Shown here one piece after another: positions 1-7,600 of a stretch of 61,635 nt of DNA. The position numbers were made by a program, and so were the translations under genes. Within the stretch, counting starts at the first letter, position 1; each line of letters opens with the position of its first letter. Below the pieces are notes generated by a model. The model was not told the DNA's origin. It ran no database searches and was given only the letters and a program-made list of their open reading frames with translations. The stretch comes from Streptomyces barkulensis (lineage in GTDB: Bacteria; Actinomycetota; Actinomycetes; Streptomycetales; Streptomycetaceae): positions 1-61,635 of the forward strand of contig NZ_PGSG01000070.1 of the NCBI RefSeq assembly GCF_002843305.1. Reading direction: 5' to 3'.

Positions 1-125
1 TAGCCTCGCGCTTTCATGAAGTGGGCTGTCCGGCAGGCGGTCAGGAAAGCAGAAAGTGCCTCTGACCAGCAAGAATGAGGATTGTCGAGGTCCTTGTTCC
101 TGCCATCGCCGGAGGCACTTCCCAG

Positions 126-1502
126 GTGAAGCACTCTACCGGGCCCTACCCCCGCGTCCGTGTCCAGGACGACGGCCGCCAGGTCGTCTCCCAGGCCGGG
201 TCGGTCCTGCTCGTCGAAACGGTCCGCAAGACCGGTCTTGACCAGGCCATATCCGCAGCTCTGGCACCGTGGCGCAAACCGCGGGCCGTCCACGATCCCG
301 GCAAGGTCCTTCTGGACGTCGCCCTGGCGGTCGCTCTGGGCGGAGACTGCCTCGCGGACGTTGCGGTGCTGCGGTGTGAGCCGGCCCTCTTCGGGCCGGT
401 CGCCTCCGACCCGACCGTCTCCCGTCTGATCGACACCCTCGCCGCCTCCGGCGAGAAGGCCCTGACCGCCATCCGCGCCGCACGGTCCGAAGCCCGGCAG
501 CGGGTCTGGTCGTTGGCCGGCGAGAACGCCCCGGACGCCGACGACCAGGTCACGGTCGATCTCGACGGCGTCCTCGTGGTCGCCCACTCCGACAAACAGG
601 ACGCGGCCGCGACTTGGAAGAAGACCTACGGCCACCACCCGCTGACGGCCTTCGTCGACCACGGCCCGGGCGGAACCGGAGAGCCGGTCGCCGCCCTGCT
701 CAGGCCGGGGAACGCGGGCTCGAACACCGCTGCCGACCACATCACCACCGCCCAACTGGCCCTGGCCCAGCTGCCCAAGCAATACCGGCGAGGGCGCCGG
801 ACCCTGGTCCGCACCGACTCCGCGGGCGGCACCCACGACTTCGTGTCCTGGCTCGCCCGGCGAGGGCGGTGGCTGTCCTACTCAGTCGGCATGACGGTCA
901 CCGACGCGATCCACGAACACGTGCTGAAGGCCCCCGCCTCAGCCTGGACGGCGGCCGTCGAGACCGGCGGCGAGATCCGCGACGGGGCCTGGGTCGCCGA
1001 GCTCACCGGCAAGCTCCTGGACGGATGGCCCAAGGGCATGCGGCTGATCGTCCGCAAGGAAAGACCGCACCCCGGCGCCCAGCTGCGGCTCACCGACGCC
1101 GACGGCATGCGGATCACGTGTTTCGCGACCAACACCCCTGACCGGCCGATCGCCGAGCTCGAGCTCCGTCACCGGCTGCGGGCCCGGGCCGAGGACCGCA
1201 TCCGGGCCGCCCGCACGACCGGCCTGCGCAACCTGCCCCTGCACACCACCGCCCAGAACAAGGTCTGGCTCGAGATCGTCCAGATAGCCCTCGACCTGCT
1301 GGCCTGGATGCCCATGCTCGCCCTCACCGGCACCGCCCGCCTCTGGGAACCCCGCCGCCTGCGGCTGCGCCTGTTCACCGCGGCCGGCCAGCTCGTCACC
1401 ACCGGCCGCCGCCGCATCCTCCGCCTCGCCCGGCACTGGCCCTGGACCGGCCACATCACCGCCGCCCTCGAACGGCTCGCCCTCCTGCCCAACCCCGGCT
1501 GA
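126..1502 (+). CDS. IS1380-family transposase
   Basis: This DDE transposase of about 458 residues catalyses cut-and-paste movement of the surrounding element. Visible family features are the VDLDGVLVVAHS block carrying the first acidic residue, the following TWKKTYGHHPL segment, the VRTDSAGG block with the second, and a C-terminal basic helix-rich end. I chose the GTG at 126 because GGAGG lies about ten bases upstream and because family members I recall begin with VKHSTG. An in-frame ATG at 75 would add 17 residues. The gene shows no frameshift. Base composition is similar to its neighbours. Confidence 0.85.
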   Translation: MKHSTGPYPRVRVQDDGRQVVSQAGSVLLVETVRKTGLDQAISAALAPWRKPRAVHDPGKVLLDVALAVALGGDCLADVAVLRCEPALFGPVASDPTVSRLIDTLAASGEKALTAIRAARSEARQRVWSLAGENAPDADDQVTVDLDGVLVVAHSDKQDAAATWKKTYGHHPLTAFVDHGPGGTGEPVAALLRPGNAGSNTAADHITTAQLALAQLPKQYRRGRRTLVRTDSAGGTHDFVSWLARRGRWLSYSVGMTVTDAIHEHVLKAPASAWTAAVETGGEIRDGAWVAELTGKLLDGWPKGMRLIVRKERPHPGAQLRLTDADGMRITCFATNTPDRPIAELELRHRLRARAEDRIRAARTTGLRNLPLHTTAQNKVWLEIVQIALDLLAWMPMLALTGTARLWEPRRLRLRLFTAAGQLVTTGRRRILRLARHWPWTGHITAALERLALLPNPG

Positions 1503-1620
1503 CCAGCGGATCCGCCTGTTCCTGCGAGCAGCACCACCCCGACCCGGAGCAGTGGAACCCGGCGCCCACCCGACGCGACAGCCGGGCCCTCGGCCTGCCC
1601 GGACTCAGAAACAGCACGCG

Positions 1621-1653
1621 TGAGGGCCCGCCGACTCCGTCGGCGGACCCTCA
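1621..1653 (+). terminator. Hairpin terminator inside the IS1380 element
   Basis: A 14-base stem (TGAGGGCCCGCCGA with TCGGCGGACCCTCA, one G-T pair) surrounds a five-base loop, between the transposase stop and the right inverted repeat. It has no U-tract, as is usual in Streptomyces. It would end the transposase transcript or block readthrough from outside. Confidence 0.6.
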
Positions 1654-1669
1654 CGAAAGATCGAGGCTA

Positions 1670-2541
1670 GACGGTGTCCCGTAAATTCTCAGGAACGTGT
1701 CGGCTGACCTGCTTGTTTGCTCGTCATCCGGCGAGGGTGAGGTTGTGCAGGCGGGCGATGCCGAGCATGGCGTGGTGGACGCCGTCGCCTCTGAGGCGGC
1801 AGTCGCGCAGGATCTTCCAGGCCTTCATGCGGGCGAAGGTGTGCTCGACGCGGGCGCGGACCCGGCGGTGGGAGGCGTTGTGCTCTTCCTTCCAGACGGG
1901 CAGGTCCTCGTCCTGGTGCCGGCGGTAGTGCGGGATGGTCAGGCCGGTGCCGCGGTAGCCGCCGTCGGCGATCACTGTGGGGGTGGTGCCGACGGCGTCC
2001 TCGGCGCCGGATTCCTCCCAGGCCCGGCAGTCGTTGCGGTTGCCCGGCAGCGGCCGCCCGACGGCGACGACCAGGCGGGTGTCGGCATCGATGACGACCT
2101 GGTGGTTGGTGGAGTAGCGGTAGTTCTTGCTGGAGGCGGCCACGTTCCGGTCGCGGGTGGGGACCAGGGTGCCGTCCACGATGAGCACGGTGTTCTTGCG
2201 GTACCGCTTGCGGGGCTGGAGCGCGAGGGCCGGACCGAGGTGGTCGACGATCCGGTCGGCGGCCGACTTGGAGATCCCGAAGAGCGGGGCGAGCTGGCGC
2301 AGGGTGAGGTTGGTGCGCCAGTACGCGGCCACCAGCAGCACCCGGTCCTCCAACGGAAGCGACCACGGCCGGCCCCGACGCACCGGATCGGCGCCCTCGC
2401 GCCGCAGCGCGGTGACCAGCTTGGCGAACTGCCGCGGGCTCAGCCCGGTGAACGGGGCTATCCAGGACGGCTCCGACGCCGTGATCACACCAGCCACCAC
2501 AAGATCATCTCATCCGCGACCAGCGGTTACGGGACAGCCCT
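1670..2541 (-). mobile_element. IS5-family insertion sequence (IS427-like group)
   Basis: The element is 872 bases with 15-base terminal inverted repeats, GACGGTGTCCCGTAA at the left and AGGGCTGTCCCGTAA at the right when reverse-complemented. A two-base TA duplication flanks it (1668-1669 and 2542-2543), which is typical of the IS427 group. Removing the element and one TA restores CTAG directly next to the right end of the IS1380 element. It therefore inserted into the target duplication of the older element. It carries one intact transposase on the minus strand. Confidence 0.85.
1724..2500 (-). CDS. IS5-family transposase
   Basis: This single-frame DDE transposase has about 258 residues. 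An N-terminal helix-turn-helix region (LTLRQLAPLFGISKSAADRI, about residues 65-84) is followed by a DDE-type-4 nuclease core. The first Asp is in VLIVDGTLVPTRD, the second in TVIADGGYRGTG, and the acidic end is in RARVEHTFARMK near residue 220. The length and motif order fit IS5/IS427-type transposases written as one frame. It occupies nearly all of the element and reads towards its left end. There is no sign of inactivation. Confidence 0.88.
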   Translation of the reverse strand: MVAGVITASEPSWIAPFTGLSPRQFAKLVTALRREGADPVRRGRPWSLPLEDRVLLVAAYWRTNLTLRQLAPLFGISKSAADRIVDHLGPALALQPRKRYRKNTVLIVDGTLVPTRDRNVAASSKNYRYSTNHQVVIDADTRLVVAVGRPLPGNRNDCRAWEESGAEDAVGTTPTVIADGGYRGTGLTIPHYRRHQDEDLPVWKEEHNASHRRVRARVEHTFARMKAWKILRDCRLRGDGVHHAMLGIARLHNLTLAG

Positions 2542-2542
2542 T

Positions 2543-2572
2543 AGGACGCACCTGACGGGGCTTCATATTTGC
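2543..2572. repeat. Truncated copy of the toxin-cassette terminator repeat
   Basis: Bases 2543-2565 match 4061-4083 with one mismatch, and the similarity extends to TTTGC. The full copy at 4050-4082 is a hairpin with GAAGCCCCG/CGGGGCTTC arms. Here only the right arm and loop survive, because the two insertion sequences interrupt the sequence at this point. The repeat lies just past the end of the orphan immunity gene, in the same relative place as the full copy past the first immunity gene. Confidence 0.65.
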
Positions 2573-2644
2573 GGTCGCTCACTCCGATCCGAGTCGCATC
2601 AGACGATCACGACGCGACCCAATTCAAAGCGGCGGGGAACTCGA

Positions 2645-2902
2645 TTATCCCGTTACCAGCTCACGCATTCGCGTGACGAGATCGCGAGATCCAAGATCTT
2701 CCGACAGCCAGACAAGCCGCTCGTAGTACTCCTCGCTAATCGACAACTCGTCCTCGTAAATCCATGAGCACATGGTGTCGAAAGCTAGGGCAAACTCTCC
2801 GGCCGTCAGAAGGTCGCGCACGTCGACTGCAACCGAAGGCGCAGTGATGGGAGATTCCTCTAGTAGTTCTTCGATCTTGGCGGCGTACTCTACAGCTTCC
2901 AC
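2645..2902 (-). CDS. MafI-family immunity protein (partner of the EndoU tip)
   Basis: This small acidic protein of 85 residues has the all-helical look of MafI-family immunity proteins. A leading helix (AAKIEELLEES) is followed by DVRDLLTAGEFALAFDTMCS, a WIYEDELSISEEYYERL segment and a final helix with LSEDLG. MafI proteins in Neisseria neutralise MafB toxins, including one with an EndoU RNase end. Here the gene begins about ten bases after the stop of an EndoU-type toxin tip, so genomic context and family identity agree. It would act in the cytoplasm by binding the toxin. The call rests on motif recognition, not on a search. Confidence 0.65.
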   Translation of the reverse strand: MEAVEYAAKIEELLEESPITAPSVAVDVRDLLTAGEFALAFDTMCSWIYEDELSISEEYYERLVWLSEDLGSRDLVTRMRELVTG

Positions 2903-2912
2903 GGTGCCTCCA

Positions 2913-3293
2913 TCAGGGCCGGTACGGGAAACCGGTCACAATCCGGTCCGTTGCAGGTTCATAAATGACCCTGATGTTCACGCCGTCCACTACTCCTTCA
3001 ACCTTCCACCGCGACGGATCCCCGTTCCTCGTGTACAGGGCTCCAGCTCGGCCTGTCTGCTGCGTCCTAACGCTGTTGGGACTAGTCGCCACGTCGACAA
3101 TGCTGTCGAGAATTTTGTCGGTGTCCCAACCGCGCGGAAACACGGTCTTCCCAGGCTGTCCCGGCCACTTATGACCGCCACCCGTTCTGTCACCGTGAAT
3201 GATATGGAACTGCTCTTGCCCACCAATCAATTCGCGGCCGATGCCGGGGCAGTTGCTGTTGTGAACGAGGACCGGTGTGGCGCCTGCCAGCAC
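2913..3293 (-). CDS. Orphan EndoU-type toxin C-terminal tip
   Basis: This displaced end of a polymorphic toxin lacks the large RHS delivery part. Its first residues, (HTYYV)LAGATPVLVHNSN, copy the end of the HINT domain of the 2282-residue toxin gene. The rest has the bacterial EndoU nuclease pattern: FHIIHGDRTGGGHKWPGQPG, KTVFPRGW, DKILDSIVDVAT, and a final strand IRVIYEPATDRIVTGFPY. Known EndoU toxins cleave RNA. The frame opens only at 3320 after a stop, so without recombination it could be made only as a short fragment from GTG 3293. That fits a silent spare tip with its immunity gene behind it. Confidence 0.65.
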   Translation of the reverse strand: MLAGATPVLVHNSNCPGIGRELIGGQEQFHIIHGDRTGGGHKWPGQPGKTVFPRGWDTDKILDSIVDVATSPNSVRTQQTGRAGALYTRNGDPSRWKVEGVVDGVNIRVIYEPATDRIVTGFPYRP

Positions 3294-3305
3294 ATAGTAC
3301 GTGTG
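3252..3305 (-). repeat. HINT-end homology repeat, orphan copy
   Basis: This 54-base stretch matches 4982-5035 with about seven mismatches and encodes HTYYVLAGxTPVLVHNSN on the minus strand in both places. Similarity stops abruptly upstream of HTYYV. It is the shared seam where the orphan tip could recombine into the full toxin gene. Confidence 0.8.
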
Positions 3306-3513
3306 CGCGCTGGGTAGACGTCACCTGCGTTTTTGCAGGTCAGCGAAAGTTTGCTGGTCCGCTGGCGTCCATGGAAGTGTGCTGGGGTGCGTCTCGGTTG
3401 CCGTCATCGTTGCCGTCAGAACCGTGCATGGGCTGGAGACCATGCGTCAGCCTTCGGCAAGGTCGGCGGAGCGGGTTTGGGCGGTGTCCTGCCTGGGCTG
3501 GGGTCGGGCATGA

Positions 3514-3588
3514 CCAGGGGGCCGTACGCTGGTTGGCAACTCGGGCAGGCTTTGGACCTGCCCGCAATGTGTCCGAGTGGCCCCCTGG
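3514..3588. repeat. Nested inverted-repeat element (structured DNA or RNA)
   Basis: Three tiers of complementarity are visible. The outer arms are CCAGGGGGCC (3514-3523) and GGCCCCCTGG (3579-3588). The middle arms are ACTCGG (3539-3544) and CCGAGT (3573-3578), which abuts the outer arm. The inner arms are CGGGCAGG (3542-3549) and CCTGCCCG (3557-3564), which overlap and compete with the middle arms. The element lies in the roughly 480-base stretch 3306-3785, where I see no convincing gene. It could be a strong terminator or attenuator before the orphan cassette, or a recombination or folded RNA element. Confidence 0.5.
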
Positions 3589-3785
3589 GCTTGCCCGACG
3601 CGGGTCCCGGACCGGGCAGGTGCGTAAAGCCGTCGGAGCCGACCCCCAGCCACGACGGCGCCTGGTCAGCAACCCGGGGGCTGGCTGTTGGTGCGCGGCC
3701 GGCGGACGCCGGGGCGGAGCGGGACGAAGGCAGGAGCGCAGGCCCGGCGGGGAGCCGGGCCGCGCGCGGCGAGCGGAGCGAGCCG

Positions 3786-4016
3786 CACTTGACCGCCACC
3801 CTGCTCCTGGAACAAGGCGTCGAACTCGTCGTCATCAAAGAACTCCTCGGCCACGCCCACATCGGCGTCACCGCCACCGTCTACGCCCACGTCCGACTCC
3901 GCCTCCAGCGAGACGCCATCAACACCCTCAGCACCGCCCTTGACGGCCCCGCCAACAACGAGTCGACCCGCGACGACGGCAACGACCCGCCGCTGTGCGG
4001 AGCCACCGTCCACTGA
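3786..4016 (+). pseudogene. C-terminal relic of a tyrosine recombinase/integrase
   Basis: Only the last part of a phage-type integrase is recognisable. It starts at a His followed by TATLLLEQGVELVVIKELLG, then HAHIGVTATVYAHV with the second catalytic His and the nucleophilic Tyr, then a tail RLRLQRDAINTLSTAL. The Arg-containing box and the whole N-terminal part are missing. Upstream sequence in the same frame (from 3333) does not look like protein. The relic therefore cannot be active. It sits between two toxin-immunity cassettes and converges on them, which suggests that integration or excision once shaped this locus. Confidence 0.7.
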
Positions 4017-4049
4017 CGTTGCCGTCAACTACTGCCGTCACCCACCGCA

Positions 4050-4082
4050 GAAGCCCCGCCAGGACGTACCTGACGGGGCTTC
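4050..4082. terminator. Bidirectional hairpin terminator shared by integrase relic and toxin-immunity operon
   Basis: A nine-base stem, GAAGCCCCG with CGGGGCTTC, encloses a 15-base loop. It lies between the convergent ends of the integrase relic (plus strand) and the immunity gene (minus strand), so it can end both transcripts. The right arm and loop recur at 2543-2565 behind the orphan immunity gene. Confidence 0.65.
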
Positions 4083-4132
4083 AACTTTGCTGCTGCTATC
4101 CAGCGCGCGGGTTGCGGGATCGGGCAGCGGGG

Positions 4133-4639
4133 CTACACCTCACCCTCCAGCCAACGTTCGAATGGTGCGACCTCCGACAGTTCGGAATTGATCGCCTTCA
4201 ACCCTCTGGCGAAGTCTTCGGCCAACTTGGAGAGCATCGCGACTAGCCCACTCTGTGCAATGCTCTCGCGCTCCGGGTTTGGAACCCAATTGGTCCGCGA
4301 CTCGCAGTGAATCATCACGAGATCCCCGCTTGGGCGGAAAGTCAAAGTCCTCTCGATACCCTGTGTGTAGAGATCCACCTCGACTTCGCGACGGTCGCGT
4401 ACACCCACCAGAAGCGACGGGAGTTGCTCCATGAAGGCAGACAAGTCATACGCGACATCGAGCGGCCACTCATCACTCCCGAAGCCGCCAATGTGGAATG
4501 TGCTGCCTCCAGCGTCAGACAGGACGCTACACGCCTCCATGACAAGGGTCTCGTAATCGTCACCCGGCTCCAGACTCGCTGAAGCAGGAGACACAGCGCC
4601 TGACGGCACGGCCGGATTGAACGACACAGAGAAGCTCAT
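4133..4639 (-). CDS. Putative cognate immunity protein of the RHS toxin
   Basis: I do not recognise a named family in this 168-residue protein. It has no signal peptide or membrane segment, so it should be cytoplasmic. Visible features are a low-complexity N-terminus, alternating strands (STFHIGGFGSDEWPL, REVEVDLYTQGIERTLTFRP, DLVMIHCESRTNW) and a C-terminal helical part (MLSKLAEDFARGLKAINSEL). Position supports the immunity role: it begins 12 bases after the toxin stop codon, and its GGAG-type ribosome site overlaps that stop (TAGGAGG), giving translational coupling. It is unrelated in sequence to the MafI gene of the second cassette, as expected for different toxin tips. Confidence 0.6.
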   Translation of the reverse strand: MSFSVSFNPAVPSGAVSPASASLEPGDDYETLVMEACSVLSDAGGSTFHIGGFGSDEWPLDVAYDLSAFMEQLPSLLVGVRDRREVEVDLYTQGIERTLTFRPSGDLVMIHCESRTNWVPNPERESIAQSGLVAMLSKLAEDFARGLKAINSELSEVAPFERWLEGEV

Positions 4640-4651
4640 CTCTCCAGCCTC

Positions 4652-7600
4652 CTAGTTCGGGCCAATGATCGGGAATCCCGTCTTGTACAGCCCATTTGGA
4701 CTCGGGACGATGGTAGCTGCCCGCGCTTGGACGATACTCCCATCCGGCATGATCACCTGCCCCAATCCATCCGGAATACGCACCGACCTGGGGCCGGCTC
4801 CTTCGACATGGAGGCCCTTCAAGAAATCTGCAGCGGCGTCATTATTCAGCCATTGACCCTGCTGATTCCCGGTGCTACGAGCGCGATCGGTCAGAGCCTT
4901 CGTGTTCTTCGCTCCGGCACCATGAGTCTTAAATGTGTGACCCCACGTTTTCACGCTGTTGGACGCCCAATTTATGCAGCCGTTGCTGTTGTGAACGAGG
5001 ACCGGCGTCTGCCCCGCGAGCACATAGTACGTGTGGATGCCCTGGACAGTGAGGTCGTGGGTGCGCTGGCGCTTGGTGAAGGAGCGGACCTCGTCGACGG
5101 TGACAGTGGCCCCGTCGGGAGCGCGCAGGGACATGCCGGGGGTGAGTTCGCCGGCGTCCAGCCACTTCTCTTCGCTCTCCACCCAGAAGGGGTGGGTGGT
5201 GGTGGAGACGAGGGAGGCGGGGCCGTCTTCGGTGGTGATGGTGAGGTCGACGAAGTGCTTGTCGTCCTCGGTGAGGATGGTGGCGACGACCTCACGGGTG
5301 GCCGTCTCACCGGTCTCGGGATCGGTGACGACGACCTTGTCGCCTATCTCGACGTCTTCGATGTTCTTGGTGGTGCCGTCAGCGAGGAGTACGTCGGTTC
5401 CCGGGAGGAAGCTGTGTTTTCTCACGCATGACGCCGCATCGGCTGCCTCGTCGCCGTACTTGATCAGCTTGGCGGCCTTGGCAGCCGGCAGAAGACTGAT
5501 GGCGCCGATGGCGCAGTCCATGCTGGCGATGTCCGCGCAGTCTTGTGGATCGAATACCAAGAATTTGAAAGCTTCTTTCGCCTTCGTCCACAAGTGGTGC
5601 TCCCCTACAGGAACTTCGTAGGGGATAAAACGCTTACTCTCCGGGAGGAAGGTCAAATGACTGACCGTCTTCTCCCCGCCCTCGGTATAGGTGTAGGTCC
5701 AGAGGGTGGTCCCATCGCTCCGGCCGCTGACTTGCGTCGTGACGGTGTGCTGGGTCCACGTTCCGTCGTCGTTCTGACTGAACCATTCGTCGACCTCTGT
5801 GTTATCCGTGTCGCAACCGACGAAGCCCTGACACATGCCCACCGGTATGAGGCCGGTGGGGTCGGACCAGGTGAAGGGGTTGTTGTTGGCGTAGGTGTAG
5901 CCGTGGATCTGCTGGGGGTCAGCGAGGTCCATGATCGGGTCGACGGAGATGAAACGACCGATCGCGGGGTCGTACTCGCGGGCGCCGAGGTGGGTCAGGC
6001 CGGTGGCAGTGTCGGTGGTGCCGCCGACGAAGCCCTTGGTGCCGGGCCAGACCTCCGGTTGCTCGCCGCGCGGGCCGCCGAAGGGCAGGCTGCGGCGCTG
6101 GGTCATCGACAGGTCGCTCGCGTCGATGGCGAGGTGGCCGGTGCCGTGGTGGTCGGCGATGGTAAAGGAGACCGTGCCGTCGTCCTCGATGACGGCCTGG
6201 TGGCCGCCGGGGAGGCCGACGTAGCGGGTGGCCTTCGGCTCCGTGGTGCCCTTGGCGAGGGTGATCTCGGTGTGGCCGAGGTAGAGGGTGGTCTCGGTCG
6301 GGGTCCGACCGATGAGCCGGTTGCCGTCGGCGTCGTAGAGGTACTCGATGACCTGGTCGTCCTCGCCCTCGACGGGTTCGGTGACCTTGGCCAGGTGTCC
6401 CTCGGGGTCCCAGGTCAGCCGCTGGGTGTCGCCGCCGAGGGTGCGGGCGGTGGTGTTGCCGGACTCGTCGTAGCCGTAGCTGTCGCGGGCCGTGCCGGTC
6501 GGTCCGGTGGTGGTCACCGAGGCCAGTGTGTGCGGCTGCGGGCTGCCGGGCGCGGGGTAGTCGTAGGCCCGCTCGATGTCCTTGGCGGTGTCGCCGGTGA
6601 TGTCGTGCTGAGTTTCGGTCAGCCGGTTGCCGGTCTTGTCGTAGGAGTAGGAGTGCCAGTAGGGGGCCGGGCCGCCGAGCACTCCGGCGCTCGGGGCGTC
6701 GGCGCAGGTCTGGGTGGGCTGTGCCCACGCTTGGGTGAGGCGGCGCAGGTAGTCGTAGGTGAAGCACTGGTTGTCAGTGCCGGAGCGGGAGACGTCGGTG
6801 ATGGACAGGACGTTGCCGGCCTCGTCGTAGCGGTAGGTGTTGTGCCGGTCGACACCGTTGATGTCCTGCCGCTCCACACGGGAGGTGGCCAGGCGCTGGG
6901 TGCCCTGCTCGTAGGTGTTGGTGATCTCGGTTCTCGGGCTGCTGCCGGATGCACCGAGTGAGTACACCAGCGGTTTGCCTGTGAGGCTGTAGGTGACGTC
7001 GGCGTCGTAGCCGCGCCCGTACACCGAGGTCGTGCGCAGGGTGCGGTTGTCGTAGAGGTAGGTGGAGCCGCCCCCGGGCAGGGAGCCCGCGGCCGAGTAG
7101 CTGACGCCTCCGATCAGACCGGAGGGCCTGTAGGAGGTGGCGGTGTGGTAAGTGCCCGCCAGGGCTCCCTCGGCGGAGGGGATCTCGACAGCGGTCCTGG
7201 CGGGCCGGTAGTGCCGGTCGTACATCGTCACCTTGGAGGTGTACGCGTTCCCGTCGTGGTAGCGGATGGCCTCGGCCAGGTGCCCCTTGGCGCCGCTGAT
7301 GGTGTCGTAGACCCACTTGGCGCGCAGTGTGCCCGTGGCCGAGTCCTCGCGCAGTTCGGTCTGGCGGCCCAAGCCGTCGTAGACATGGGCAAGGGTGGTG
7401 TCGCGGGCGTCGGTGGTCGACGTGAGCTGGCTGCGGTCGTCGTAGCGGCTTGTCGTGGTGCCCTTGTCTGGGTCCTTGGCCGTGATCTGTCGGCCGAGCT
7501 GGTCGTAGGTGTACTCCCAGGTGTTGCCCTCGGGGTCGATGACCTTCGACAGCTCGCCCCGGGGGGTGTAGCGGTAAGCGGTGGTGTCGTGAGGGGCGTC

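Larger units (their letters stand above)
4..1666 (+). mobile_element. IS1380-family insertion sequence
   Basis: The element is bounded by imperfect inverted repeats. The left end reads CCTCGCGCTTTCATGAA from base 4, and the reverse complement of the right end reads CCTCGATCTTTCGTGAG, 13 of 17 matching. The bases before the left end are TAG, cut by the window edge, and the bases after the right end are CTA followed by another element. This fits a CTAG target duplication whose right copy has been split. One transposase gene fills the element, followed by a strong hairpin. The transposase frame is intact, so the element may be active. Confidence 0.8.
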
